Of a stretch of 64,000 nucleotides of DNA, positions 10,565 to 22,065 are shown piece after piece (position 1 is the stretch's first letter; every line of letters begins with the position of its first letter). The DNA is from Tachypleus tridentatus (lineage: Eukaryota > Arthropoda > Merostomata > Xiphosura > Limulidae): the NCBI RefSeq assembly GCF_004210375.1, contig NC_134834.1, forward strand, positions 155,081,290 to 155,145,289, in the 5' to 3' direction. The notes beneath the pieces are model-generated. The model was not told where the DNA came from, made no database searches, and was given only the letters and a program-made list of their open reading frames with translations. Position numbers and translations under genes: made by a program.

Positions 10565-11880
10565 TTTTTTATGCACATCTTTATTGTGAGAAAATAAATT
10601 ATTAAAAATAATTATTGTGTCAAATTTTTTTTATTATAATAATGTTATTGAAGTTGTTAAACACAAGAGTGAGTAAGATATTGTCCTTTGGATGAATTAA
10701 TGAATTAATTAAGGATGAATTAATTAATATGATTTTGATAAGACATATTATGAATTCTACAGTGTGGCACTATTACGCCCCTGATGATAAAATTTTGTAC
10801 TAAGACATAATGTAGAAGCACATTCTCTACTTTTTGGTACTATTACATAATCATTCACAATGGCCCCTTATCATGACGGCCTAGTAACGCGTCTATGACT
10901 TGGAACTCTGACCTTGTCAATTTTGATGACCTAACCCCTCTCCCCTCCCTCGTCATGCATATAGCGCCGTCTTTTGGTTCGTCTGAAGTGCCAAACTAAC
11001 CCCATATGAGTATTAAGTGTTTAAAGAGAGAAAGAAACCTTTAAGGCTCTGATGTGAACAAATAATATGCATCATATTAAAGTAAATATCTATGAATCAG
11101 TATCTGACCACCCACCCACTCCAACTTAGAAGTAATCCTGATGGTTGAAAATTCGAGATTAGATACATGCAGTGCACATAAAACAGGTATCTCATTTCGC
11201 AACTTCGCAATGAAAAATATCAACTTCTGTGTGTCTATTGTTCTAATATACAGATGAAAGCAAAAGTTTAATAAATTTGTTATTTTACACCAAAAAAGCA
11301 TTTACTGTTTGTATTCCAGAGCATAAATATTTACGATGGAATACAGAAATGTAATATTTTCAAAGTCTCTCTTTAAAAAATTAATTATCACACTAGCCCT
11401 GAAAAAAAAACAATATTTTAAGAACTTCCAAAGAGAAACAAAACAAAAGGAACAAAGGTGATGACTTGCACATAACAATAACTTTATATCCTAACTTAGC
11501 TGATAATGGCGTCAAAAACTGATTGCAAATGTTTAAATATAAGAATGATAGCGTTCCCAGCATTTCAGTGAAATATAATGGTATGGACATTTTCTGACCA
11601 AAAAATATGCCAAGTCAAACTGATCGGAAATAAAAACTCGAAACTTTCTGAGAATACCAATTGCCTTCAGTATTACACTTATCCAGTTTCTGAAAAGACT
11701 GGAACCAAAAACAGTTCAATACAGTTTATAGAATGTATTTTACATGTTGTCTTTGTATTTCGAAACAAGTTGGAGACGGCATTTCCATTTTCTTTGAACA
11801 CTGCATGCCACATGAAGCATATTCGTGCCACTGTCAAAGTTCTACACTGCCAGCCTCCTGAAATTTAGCTAGCGACTTCC
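10565..11880. other. AT-rich DNA with overlapping short frames of doubtful status
   Basis: Open frames occur on both strands at 11,077-11,301 (-), 11,393-11,590 (-) and 11,578-11,868 (+). None shows a family motif I recognise. The + frame at 11,578 probably lies antisense to the decayed element noted at 11,885. Confidence 0.35.
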
Positions 11881-11884
11881 CATA

Positions 11885-12060
11885 GTACCGTGAGTGACAT
11901 TCCTCTCTCTCGTGATGACGTTCATTAAATTTTTACTAACTTTCCGCTGGCACCAACTTTCTCTGCCACACAGCAGGATTATATCGACCTTTTCCTGTTT
12001 TGCCAGCGCCGCCTCAGTCAAATATCTGGAATTTAGAAATCCTGCAAATCATCTTTGGTT
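11885..12060 (-). pseudogene. Possible helix-turn-helix fragment of a DNA transposase
   Basis: The - strand reads EAALAKQEKVDIILLCGRES followed by WCQRKVSK, and after a frame change FNERHHEREE and SLAKFQEAGSVEL. This resembles the N-terminal helix-turn-helix of mariner-like transposases in arthropods. The stretch is short and broken, the catalytic part is not found, and the match is from memory. Confidence 0.35.
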
Positions 12061-12176
12061 CCAGACTTTTAGGACACTCTGCATAACAAGGTATACACCA
12101 ATAAGAAACAAAGTAACAAACATTTGTAGAAATTATATGTACAAAAGTTCAGTTTTGAAGGATAATAACAGAAGTT

Positions 12177-12302
12177 CCCTTCCAGTGGCATTGCAGTATG
12201 TCTACTGACGTACAACGCTAGAAGCCGGGTTGCTCTAACCATAGTGGGGAGACCACAGATAGCCCACTGTGAAGCTTTGTGCTTAACTACAAACAAACAC
12301 AC
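12177..12302 (+). mobile_element. Short tRNA-headed SINE, family B
   Basis: About 125 bp: CCAGTGGCATTGCAGTATG (A-box region), GAAGCCGGGTTGCTCTAACC (degenerate B box), then ACAGATAGCCCACTGTGAAG and GCTTAACTACAAACAAAC. Relatives lie at 13,896, 22,583 and 38,129. Confidence 0.8.
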
Positions 12303-12540
12303 AAGCTAACCGCAACAGGAATTTCCAAGTATATCTGGGGTACACCCTTGTTTCCAGTTATCAACCCAATCACAGATTAGAAACAAGTGTACTATCACAG
12401 CAAACCCATCAGAGTTAAATTAGGAGGTAGTGGATAGTACCTAATTGCTCTAGACCATAACATCCACTGTCCACGACCAGTTGCGGCATGGTAACATACT
12501 CCTCATCAGTGCAGTCCATCAATACATGTCGTGATTAAGT

Positions 12541-12817
12541 TTCGCTTGTTTGTTATGAATTTCGCGCAAAGCTACTCGAGGGTTATCTGCGCTAGCCGTC
12601 CCTAATTTAGCAGTGTAAGACTAGAAGGAAGGCAGCTAGTTATCATCACCCACCGCCAACTCTTGGGCTACTTTTTTACGAACGAATAGTAGGATTGACC
12701 GTAATATTATACGCCCCCACGGCTGGGAGGGCGAGCATGGTTTGTGCAACGGGGATTCGAACCCGCGACCCTCGGATTACGAGTCGAACGCCTTAACCCA
12801 TCTGGCCATGCCGGGCC
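12541..12817 (-). mobile_element. SINE family A, full length; likely source of the extended copy at 8,725
   Basis: Complete family A copy read on the - strand, from GGCCCGGCATGGCC (12,817) through the B box to the tail at 12,541. A short imperfect duplication around TGATTAA flanks it (about 12,532 and 12,819). The adjoining 60 bp (12,481-12,540) is the segment repeated beside the SINE at 8,796. Confidence 0.9.
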
Positions 12818-13895
12818 ATGATTAAATATGAGTGACATTAAGTTCAAGTACTTGTAGACGTAAAGTCAGCATTTTAAATATTAAAATCAAGAAACAATTT
12901 CACAAACACGAAGATCAATAAGTTAACGTGAAGTAAACATGAAACAACAACGACCAAATTACCAATAACGTTAGCCTCAGAATTAAAGGCTAATTAATTA
13001 TCAAAGCATCAGTGAAGAAACCAAACCACCATACGTGACTAAACGCTACAAGTGCGAAATTTCATGTTTTATGACCTTTCGTAGGTAGAAAGTAGCTATT
13101 CAATGTAGCAAAAATAAAGTTAAATTTACAATTTCAAGTCAAATTTAAAAGTAGAGATATGGTTTTTGACCTTGAATATGAGGTCAGTATAACGAATATA
13201 ACAAAATTGGTTGGACGAGTTATTATTTTCACACCAACTCTAATATTTTCAAACTTTTGTTTTGAAGAAAACAACAACAAAAAGACAACATTTGCGTCAT
13301 TCGGTCCACGATTAAACTCTATATTACATTAGAATAATTTTATATTACATTAGAATAATTTGTTTCGCTTCAGTAATTACAAAACACTGCTGCTTGCTGA
13401 CTGGACCTAAACCACATTACTGCCTAGTTTGAGGTACCATTGACACAAGTACACGTGGTACGGTAATTCGGATTGGTGGTATGAAGCTTAAAATATCTCT
13501 CTTGGAAACAAAAGCAACAGTCTTGACCCAATTTCAACAAACGTAGTGACAGAGCAAGCGGAAATGATTAATCGACTAATTGTTGCCTGTGACGAGTCAG
13601 CTAAGCCTGTATCACAGCATGTTCAACATATGACCGTACAATAGGCCTGGTTTTCGTCATTTAGAAACATTTACGGTTAGTTAACCATTTATCTACGGTG
13701 TTCACGTCATAATGAAAGTAGAAATGATACGATTTCTTCTACTACTTACTACGTGCCAATACAGCGGAAAAAATTAAAGAGATTTAAAACGTTTTTAATG
13801 AATGAATAAACTCATATTTTTATAGTAACAATTATAAAAGTAGACTAAATTCTTTACACTCTTTCCCGGTTTGAACTGTGAACTTCCAACAATTT
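12818..13895. other. AT-rich intergenic DNA, nothing recognised
   Basis: No coding signal or known repeat seen. A short direct repeat (TTATATTACATTAGAATAATTT twice near 13,320-13,360) is present. Confidence 0.5.
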
Positions 13896-14018
13896 GCTCC
13901 CCAGTGGAACAGCGGCATGTCTGCGGACTCACACCGCTGGAAACCGAGTTTCGATACCCGTGGTGGGCAGAGCACGTACAGCTCATTGTGTAGCTTTGTG
14001 CTTATTTCCGAAACAAAT
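13896..14018 (+). mobile_element. Short SINE, family B
   Basis: Starts GCTCCCCAGTGGAACAGCGG, then GAGTTTCGATACCC (B-box-like), GTGGTGGGCAGAGCA, and ends GTGTAGCTTTGTGCTTA with a short A-rich tail. Confidence 0.85.
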
Positions 14019-14900
14019 AGTCCAACAATGAAAAATTCATGTTCCTTTATATATTAAGTCCTTACTGAAGATAGTGCAATATTTGATAGACACAAATGCG
14101 TAGGTTACTAATAATACGATTAAAAACGTATTATGTGTAAACATGACAATAATTCGTTAAAATTAGTCTAGAAACTGGTTACAAAGTAGTGTTACACGGT
14201 GAAACACAGCTCTTGCTCAAAAACAAAAGGGATATAGATAGTTTCTCTATAACAGTAAGTATTCATACAAAAATATATATCCAAGGGTGACACCAAGTCT
14301 ATGAAAAATTTAACCATATAATGCTCGTTTTTTCTTCAGTGTACCCTAATTTGTTTTTAAAAAACGAACTTACAGATATATGTACAAAACATTGTGCGTG
14401 TACTTGAAATCAAGTTATATGAGTATAAAACACCGTATGTGTGGTTAAAATCATGTTATTACTGAATTCGGAAAAAATGGAGCTCATTTCAATAAACCTG
14501 CAGTTAACTTTTGGTCTTTATAAGTTAAACAATAAAACAGCATGGAAATAATGAGCTAATCGCAAGAGTGACGTTCTTCCTGTTCTGAGGTATATGTTTA
14601 ATAGCTAATTGGTTACAAACACATGACGTAATACATCCTGATACAAATCACCGGTTATAATTAGCTAATGTCGTGTCGAACGTGAACTGTTACCGAGCTG
14701 GAATTTAATATTTTTAAATCTTTGTGTCAGTCAATTTGTCTCTATTTAGAACTTAAAGAAAGCTGTATAGTATTAATTCGAATCGTGTAGCTTTGACATA
14801 GCTAAAAATCTTACATTTCTTATATAATGTACTGTTGTTTCGAAGAACAACCAAACCATACCAATCATACGACACAATTTTTACCATTTGTCTTTACGTA
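14019..14900. other. AT-rich intergenic DNA, nothing recognised
   Basis: No gene-like frame and no repeat recognised. Confidence 0.5.
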
Positions 14901-15061
14901 ATTGTGTGTACATAGGATTAAAGTGTATTCGTGCATACATATTCCGATTTATATATGTTACTGTATTTCTGTGGTAGGATCAAACTTTTCTTTCTTTCTC
15001 ATGTATGTGTTTGTATCTCAGATCATTCTTGTTCATTGTTTCTCGTACATATTCATATTTC

Positions 15062-15255
15062 AGATCATCTTTATCTCTATCTCTCTCATGTTATGTTTAT
15101 ACCTCACATGTTTATATCCCTATCTCCATCTGTCTCATGTCATGTTTATACCACATATGTTTATATCCTTATCTCCATCTGTTTCATATCATGTGTATAC
15201 CTCATATGTTTATATCCTTATCTCCATCTGTTTCATATCATGTTTGTACTAGAGA
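15062..15255. repeat. 49-bp tandem repeat, about four units
   Basis: Anchor TTTATATCC recurs at 15,111, 15,160 and 15,209, exactly 49 bp apart, with degenerate unit ends on either side. The unit contains TATCTCCATCTGT and TCATGT. Because 49 is not a multiple of three and the unit has no + strand stop, all three + frames stay open across it. That explains the long overlapping frames from 14,902 to 15,296, which are not genes. Confidence 0.9.
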
Positions 15256-15475
15256 TTAAACATTTTATTGTGTTCCTCGTGTATATCTTAGATTAGATAT
15301 TTCTCTGTTTTACTCATATACGTATGTCTGAGATTAACCATTTTCCCTCGTTTATTCATTTATATGTATATACCAAATATAAACTTCCCTTCCTTTTCTT
15401 CATTTTATAAATACATAAAAAGATCAAAAATGTTTCATGCGTGTAACAAGGATTAAACATGTCAATGTGTTTATT

Positions 15476-15504
15476 ATGTATATATATATATATATATATA
15501 TATG
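15476..15504. repeat. (TA)n microsatellite
   Basis: Uninterrupted alternating TA of about 26 bp. Confidence 0.95.
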
Positions 15505-15509
15505 CGTGT

Positions 15510-16390
15510 TTATATAGAGATAAATATTTGTCTGTCTTCCACATGTGGGAAAGTTCACCAGGAATCGAACCTTTCCTTACGTCGAATTGTGGAGTTTGTC
15601 ACAGCACCTCTCAGTATCTTATCATAGTATTTTTGTGTATAATGAATAGTCGTTCCTTTATCGATTCGGAACCACGTCGACCTTGGTAACGATTAGACAC
15701 GATGTCTCGGCTATTATGGTAAAATATTTCTATTCAGAAATTGTTCATAATTACCAATAATAATAATGATAACATAAAATATCTTTAACCATCATGTAAG
15801 CAATTACTGAATGCCAGAGGTACGAATCGCTGGAAACAAAACTGTTGTGTAAATGTTTCCTTGACAATGGATGAAATTATGTGATAAAAATATGAAAAAA
15901 AGCTGGAAACCTCCTGCAGTTTATATTTACAAATAGCATGAAAAACTGAAAAATATGGTGGAAAGAAGAAGAGGAAGATATTTTACATTTTGAAAACTTT
16001 TAATACACAATGAATACTAGTTTGTTCAAAAATATGTTTTATTAATTTACATTACATTCATCTGCTAAAAACGTACCATACAAATAAAAACAAACTTATT
16101 TTCTTTCTGGTTGATTAAAAAACGCAACTGATACAATATTTTAAAGTATAATTTTATTTTATTATTTAGATTAAATTTATGTTTTAATTGACTTACAATG
16201 TTGTTAAGTGAAGCTGAAAATTAAAACGAGAAAGTCCGCCTGCCACTTCACAGTTTGTTTCTGAAAGCTTCAACGTACAGAGCAATGAAGAAAGATGCGT
16301 GTGTGCCATAATGACGGTTTTTGTTTCACTACGAATTCAACATTCAAGTCAGTTTTTTAAATTAACAAATAATAACGAGTTCACTTTTGA
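15510..16390. other. AT-rich intergenic DNA, nothing recognised
   Basis: No coding or repeat signal of the families described here. Confidence 0.5.
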
Positions 16391-16392
16391 AA

Positions 16393-16646
16393 GGTCCGGC
16401 ACTTGACTCGTAATCTGAAGGTCGCGGGTTCGAATGCCCGTCGCACCAAACATGCTCGCCCTTTCAGTCATGGGAGCGTCATAACGTTACGTTTATCCCA
16501 CTATTCGTTGGTAAAGGAGTAACTTAAGAGTTGGCGGGTGGGTGGTGATGACTAGCTGCATTTCCTCAATCTTATACTGCTAAAATAGGGACAACTATAC
16601 CAGAGAGCCCTCGTGTAACCTTGCGCGAAATTCAAAACAAACCAAT
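16393..16646 (+). mobile_element. SINE family A with a shortened head
   Basis: The head reads GGTCCGGCA joined directly to CTTGACTCGTAATCTGA, so the A-box part is deleted. The B box (GGTTCGAATGCC) and the body through GCGCGAAATTCAAAACAAACC are present. Confidence 0.9.
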
Positions 16647-18036
16647 CAATACAGGCCATTTCTTTAAATTAAAAAATAGTAACGGAAATTTCAAAGTGTC
16701 GCTATTTGGTGGCGACGTCTAGTGGCATAAAATAGCAATTTTAATAGCTAAGAGCAGGTAAACGTTACTGCAAATAACCGCGAAGGCAATATCTTGAAAT
16801 ATCATTGTCATTTGTAATTTTTTTTTCAATAATATATCTATTAGCCCTAAAATGTGCTTGTATATAAATAATCATGCATTCAAACTAAATTCAAAGCTGC
16901 CAAGCAATGATAATTTATTGTAAGTTAATAATCAAATGTTTTTTGTTTTTTTTTTGTAAGCTCGTAGGTCTCTGCAGCACTATATATTTCACGTTTTGCA
17001 CATACATAACACATCATATCACAGCCTGTCAGAGAAATTTCGGGACCTGGTGCAACCCTCCTTTCCCACACACCCTATTCCCGTATGCTTCCTATCAGCC
17101 AAAATGTTGGCACAATTTTTCTCTCCCTTAAAGTTTACTTTTCCAAATCTAATTTTCTTGTTTTCTGAATAAGTATTTTCCCATTCTACCCTACACTTAT
17201 CCCTATCATTGAAATACACCGAAAAAAATGTTAATTCTTTGGGTTCTGTGATGCATGATACCATAGTTCTTTCAATCTTCGTCAGACATGATGAAATACA
17301 ATTTTTTAATCAAGTGTAAGACACTATCAAAGCATATGTATATGTATCTCTTGCTCTCTTTTTATTTTACTCTTTTTCTTTCCTTTTTAGAGTTACCCCT
17401 CGGTTCTTTGCCCGGAGATCCCACCTTCATCTTCCAACGGGCCTTACTTTAGGTTTCAGTCACAGTTCTCTGTAATTTTGAAATACTGACTGAAGGAAAA
17501 GCAGTTAATAAGTAACACTATCTGCTAGAAGTCCGATTTTGACCCAAAAAACGAATTAAGTGTAATTCGTGTAATACATCTATATCTGAAAGTGTGGAGC
17601 GTGTTCGAGGGCGTCGTAAAGTCTTTGCAATATGCAGTTTAGGGAGCTAAACACTGAGGTCTCGCCCGGTCCTGAAAGTATTTTTATGTTATACACTTAT
17701 TAAGAACATTTGTATTTATGTGTTTTTACTCCACGTAGATGAAAAGTGCAAAAAGGCAGTACTTAAAACAGTACAAAATTGATATTACGCGTAAAGAGAA
17801 AATAAAAGAGCGGTAAAAGTGACGGTACGCACTGATTGTGATAAATATTGCTGAAAGGAATGATATTCTACAAGGATATAAAGTTATAAACCTTGATACA
17901 ATACAACTGTAAAGTTAGGGGCACATAAACTGCTCCGATCTATAAAACTTTTTTACAAATATTTAATCAAAATCAATTTACAAAACGATATAACATCAAA
18001 AAGGTTGTATTTCATCACAATAACAATGTATTTGTG
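16647..18036. other. AT-rich intergenic DNA, nothing recognised
   Basis: Short frames at 16,907-17,131 (+) and 17,019-17,264 (-) overlap each other and show no family features. Confidence 0.45.
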
Positions 18037-18300
18037 GGCCAGGTGTTGCTTAGGGTTAGTGTGCTAAGACTGTGAATTCGAGGGCTCATGGTGCATGTCC
18101 TACTACTAAGAAGACACGTTCCAAAGGTTAGGGAAATGGGTGGGTTATAAGTGTGACGGTTAGACAAGAGCAGATCAAGAATTGACTGTAAGTGTCGTTG
18201 ATTAGCGGCCTTCCCCTTAAATAATCAGGCAGTTTAAAATTACGGACTATTAGGAGAAGATAACATTTGTGTAGCTATACAACAAAATTCGAAACAAGCA
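18037..18300 (+). mobile_element. Divergent SINE with a different tRNA-like head and a family A-like body
   Basis: The head GGGCCAGGTGTTGCTTAGG ... GTGCTAAGACTGTGAATTCG differs from family A. The downstream part (GTGTGACGGTTAGACAAGAG, TTAGCGGCCTTCCC, ACGGACTATTAGGAG, TTTGTGTAGCTATACAAC, AAATTCGAAACAAGC) aligns block by block with the family A body. This indicates a shared 3' module with an exchanged head. Confidence 0.6.
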
Positions 18301-18734
18301 AAATTGATGTGAGGGTAAATTATTGACAACTTTTTTGTTGTACATTTAATACGCACATCAGACTAAAACATCATAATACACTACAAAATAAAATGATAAT
18401 AATCCAGGCGTTGCGCAATTGAGTGAGGGGAAAACAACTTTACTGTAATTAAAAATAGCATTGTAAACAAAGCGAAACTTATGAATGTTGTTTTTATACA
18501 TCTGTACTAGATTACCGAACTACCGACACTTAATTCTGGTTAAAATTTTCAAAGGTTTTCCTTTTATGTGTTCCATGTTATATCCAGGATTATAACTTTA
18601 TACTTATAGCCTTATAGGAGACACAACATAAAACGAAAATGACAGATCGCACGTTTAGGTTAGCAAAGTAAAACATCACTCGTCATCTTTTACAGATTAC
18701 GAAAAATAACACGATTTAATTTATTGAGAAGAAA

Positions 18735-18797
18735 AAGACTGTGTGTGTTTTCTAATAACAAAGTCACATCGGGCTATCTGCTGAGTCCACCGAATGT
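18735..18797 (-). mobile_element. 3' fragment of a family B-like SINE (variant C)
   Basis: The reverse complement reads CGGTGGACTCAGCAGATAGC, then CGATGTGACTTTGTTATTAG and AAAACACACACAG, matching the 3' part of the copy at 25,202. Confidence 0.65.
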
Positions 18798-19097
18798 TTG
18801 AAAATAGATAAAGGTAAACTGTATAAATAAATATAATTAATAACATTCAAAAAATAATAATAAGAAAAACAAGAACTGAAAGATCTGCATGTGAATCATG
18901 GAAATTTTGTGATTCAAATAAAGCTTAAAGGACATAATCTAATAATTATTTTATAATTTTACTCGAAGAAATTAAAATGAAACTAACAAGACTTAACGAC
19001 GGCAGTAATTAACCGAACACACTTCAAATATGTATGATGAAACTACCTAACATAGAATAAATAAACTCATTTTAATTGACTCACTTGAAGAATAAAT
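18798..19097. repeat. AT-rich DNA with degenerate copies of a roughly 60-bp motif
   Basis: Contains GAAACTAACAAGACTTAAC and ATGATGAAACTACCTAAC, decayed versions of a motif that recurs at 19,560-19,670 and 22,030-22,330 (AAACTAATAAxGCTTAATAG followed by CCTAGTTAAATA). Confidence 0.45.
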
Positions 19098-19360
19098 GGC
19101 CCGGCATGACCAAGTGTGTTAAGGCGTTTGACTCGTAATTCGAGGGTCGCAGGTTCGAATCCCGGTTGCACCAAACATGCTCGCCCTTTAGGCCGTGAGG
19201 ACGTTATTATGTGAAGGTCAATCCCACTATTCGTTGGTAAAAGAGTAGTCCAAGAGTTGGCGGTGATGACTAGCTGCCTTCCCTCTAGTCTTACATTACT
19301 AAATTAAGGACAGCTAGCGCAGATAGCTCTCGAGTAATTTTGCGCGAAATTCAAAACAAA
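19098..19360 (+). mobile_element. SINE family A, full length
   Basis: Runs from GGCCCGGCATGACC to GCGCGAAATTCAAAACAAA, with a 7-bp duplication AATAAAT at 19,091-19,097 and 19,366-19,372. The B box GGTTCGAATCCC is intact. It lies inside the degenerate repeat zone. Confidence 0.92.
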
Positions 19361-19376
19361 TGAACAATAAATGATC

Positions 19377-19541
19377 TAATAAGTCTTAATAAGCTGACCA
19401 TATTCCTTGTATAAATTAAGCATAAACTAATAAGTCTTAATAAGCTAACCATATTCCTTGTATAAATTAAGCATAAACTAATAAGTCTTAATAAGCTAAC
19501 CATATTCCTTGTATAAATTAAGCATAAACTAATAAGTCTTA
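19377..19541. repeat. 51-bp tandem repeat, three units plus a partial one
   Basis: AAGTCTTAATAAGCT recurs at 19,381, 19,432 and 19,483, then AAGTCTTAAC at 19,534. The units are almost identical (one T/A/G difference in AAGCTGACC versus AAGCTAACC). Degenerate relatives continue to 19,670. Confidence 0.95.
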
Positions 19542-20311
19542 ACAGACCTAGTTAAATACCCTTACTTGCAGAAATAACGGTGAAAGTAATAAGGTTTAAA
19601 ACGCTTAGTTAAATAACCTTACATACGGAAATTACGATGAAACTAATAACGCTTAATGGGTTAAGTTAAGTTATACAGGCTTTGTTACGCATTATAATTT
19701 ATGATTTAAATAGCCGGAAATTTTAATTTAGAGGTTAATTGAATATCAATATGTATTAAAGTTATGAAATTTGCCTACAAGATTGTTACACACAATTTTA
19801 TTTCGTAACACAAATACATTTTAATAAAAAAATAACAGTTCATGTATAATAACGGTTATTACAAATAATGATTTATATACAAAAGTTTTACAAACTGACA
19901 AACGATACTGAGTCTTCTATCTGGTCTGTAATTGAATTTTTATCGACGATTCCTGAACATTGAATTATATGTTGATATTGCTACACTTTGTTTAATGGCT
20001 AACCTCACGCCGTTTACAAGGTGACTTTTCTCCCGACGAAGATAGCTGATGTGCCTCTAGATATGCTAATGTCCGAAGTTAATTCACTCAAGTTAAACTG
20101 TTAGCAGTGTTCGAAATCTTCCTGGTCAAATATCTGTAGTTTCCCTACTCGTTTATCACAATTACATCTTCCGAGGTTTATAGTATATCAACTGCAGCAA
20201 GCCAACACTACACATATTATACTGTTTTCCGCGCGTTGCGATTTATAACTTTTAGGGCAAAGTTGTAGAAAATTGAGTAGATCCAACAATACTGGTATTT
20301 ATGTAGATATA

Positions 20312-21870
20312 CACTGCTGGCCAAAATCTTAAGGCCAATGAACATAAAGACAAAATGTGCAATATGCAGTGTTAGACTCAACTACTTATTTGAGTAGAGC
20401 TTTAAAAAATGAAAATAAGAGAAGGGAAAATAAAATAAAAAAAACTTTTTTAGCATTTAATAAAGAAAATGTGAACACTATGAAATTAGCCTAAATGCTA
20501 GCTGGTCAAAAGTTTAAGACCATACCAAAAAGAAGTCTTAAACAGGGTAGGAAATGCCCAACACGGCTGTCATTGCGAATAACTGCAAACATTCGCTTCA
20601 GCATGGTCGATATAAGCATTTGCAGAAGGCTGGCTGGAATGTTATTCCAAGTGGTGAAGATGGCTTCACGAAGATCATGCACTGTTTGGAATTGACGTTC
20701 ATTTCTAAAGACTTTCCTTGCCATCCACTCCCAAACATTTTCAATGGGGTTCAGTTCGGACGAACGCGCTCAATGGTCCAAGAGAATCACATTATTCGCC
20801 ATGAAAAAGTCCTTTGTCCTGCGGGCATTGTGGATTGCAGCGTTGTCCTGCTGAAAGATCCAGTCATTTCCACAAGCGAGGGCCTTCAGTCAATAAGGAT
20901 GCTTTCTCCAACATGCCAATGTAGCCAGCTGCTGTTTGACGCCCCTGTATAACCTAAAGCTCCATTGTTTCATGGAAGGAGAAAGCACTCCAGATCATGA
21001 TGGAACCTCCTCAACTGTGTCGTGTAGAAAATGTCTCCGATGGGATATCTTTATCGTGCCAGTAACATTGGAAGCCATCTGGACCATCCAGGTTAAATTT
21101 TTTCTCATCAGAGAACAAAACCTTCGTCCACTTTTCTACGTTCCATGTTTGGTGCTTCTCAGCAAAGTTTGATCGAGCTGTTTCGTGGTGTGGAAGGAAG
21201 CGTGGCCTCTGAAGACGTTTACGGTTTTTTAAAGCCTTTCTCTCATAGGTACCGTCTTATTGTTCTTGAGCTGCATTCTGCGTCCGTAAGGGCCTTAATC
21301 TGGTTTGACGATCGGCTGGTGTCTTGTTGGACAAACTGTCGAATCCTCCTGCTCAATGCCGGCGAAATTTTCTTGGGCCGACCACTTTAAATTCGCGTTC
21401 CGTATGCCTCAGGGTCTTTTAAGAAATTTACAACAGCAGTTTTACTACGCCCAATCTCACCAGCGATGGCACGTTGAGAGAGACCTTGCTTTTGCAGCTC
21501 GATAATTCTGCCACGTTCAAACTGTCAACTTTTTAGCCTTTGCTATGTTTTTATCCAATGTAACACAGGAGATGTCAGTAGAAGATGTTGACAACGCTAA
21601 TGCTTGAACACAAATGACTAAATTCGTTACGTGTTTACCGATTAACGCTTCGTTTCAGTATGGTCTTAAACTTTTGACCAGCTAGTATTTAGGCTAATTT
21701 CATAGTGTTCACATTTTTCCTATTAAATGCTGAAAACGTTTTTTATTTTTATTTTCCCTTTTCTTATTTTCATCTTTCGAAGCTCTACTCAAATAAGTAG
21801 TTGAGTCTAAAAACGCAAAATGCATATTTTTTCTTTATGTTCATTGGCCTTAAGATTTTGGCCAGCAGTG
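20312..21870 (-). mobile_element. Complete Tc1-type transposon with long inverted repeats (inactive)
   Basis: The inverted repeats are about 212 bp each (20,312-20,523 and 21,659-21,870). They begin CACTGCTGGCCAAAATCTTA and are flanked by TA on both sides (20,310-20,311 and 21,871-21,872), the Tc1/mariner target duplication. A transposase pseudogene lies between them on the - strand. Length (1,559 bp), TA target and gene content all fit the family. Confidence 0.95.
20524..21545 (-). pseudogene. Tc1-type transposase, inactivated
   Basis: Reading on the - strand from about 21,545, the order is an N-terminal AKAKKLTV, a TGA, then after a frameshift RGRIIELQKQGLSQRAIAGE (paired helix-turn-helix), GRPRKISPALSRRIR, and [19 protein letters not shown]. 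Further on are the catalytic-domain block FQQDNAAIHNARRTKDFF (second Asp) and NPIENVWEWMARKV (third acidic residue). Visible damage: an early stop plus frameshift, a stop after GTRI at about 21,388, and TGA at 20,770-20,772 where the family has a Trp. Expected length is about 340 residues and the locus still spans that length. The enzyme would cut and paste the element at TA sites. No intact copy is encoded here, though most of the domain order survives. Confidence 0.9.
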
Positions 21871-22065
21871 TATATATATATATTGTTGATTCTTATACTC
21901 GAGAATCTTCTACAAATTTAGAGAATAGGCGGGACTTTCGCAATACACATTTAACAATATAAGTTACAAGCATTTATAAACATATATTAAACTAAAAAAT
22001 ACATAGATATTAGAATAAATACATATTAGTTAATCTAAAAGTGAAACTAATAAAGCTTAATAGAA
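21871..22065. repeat. TA run and AT-rich flank, start of degenerate motif copies
   Basis: (TA)n at 21,871-21,882 beside the Tc1 end, followed by AGTGAAACTAATAAAGCTTAATAG at about 22,037, a copy of the roughly 60-bp motif seen left of the transposon. Confidence 0.5.

Noticed and set aside
14902-15296. Three overlapping + strand frames of 84-121 codons
   Set aside because: Created by a stop-free 49-bp tandem repeat in a pyrimidine-rich strand; not a gene.
20554-20952. 132-codon + strand frame in the Tc1 element
   Set aside because: It is antisense to the transposase, which shows catalytic motifs on the - strand.
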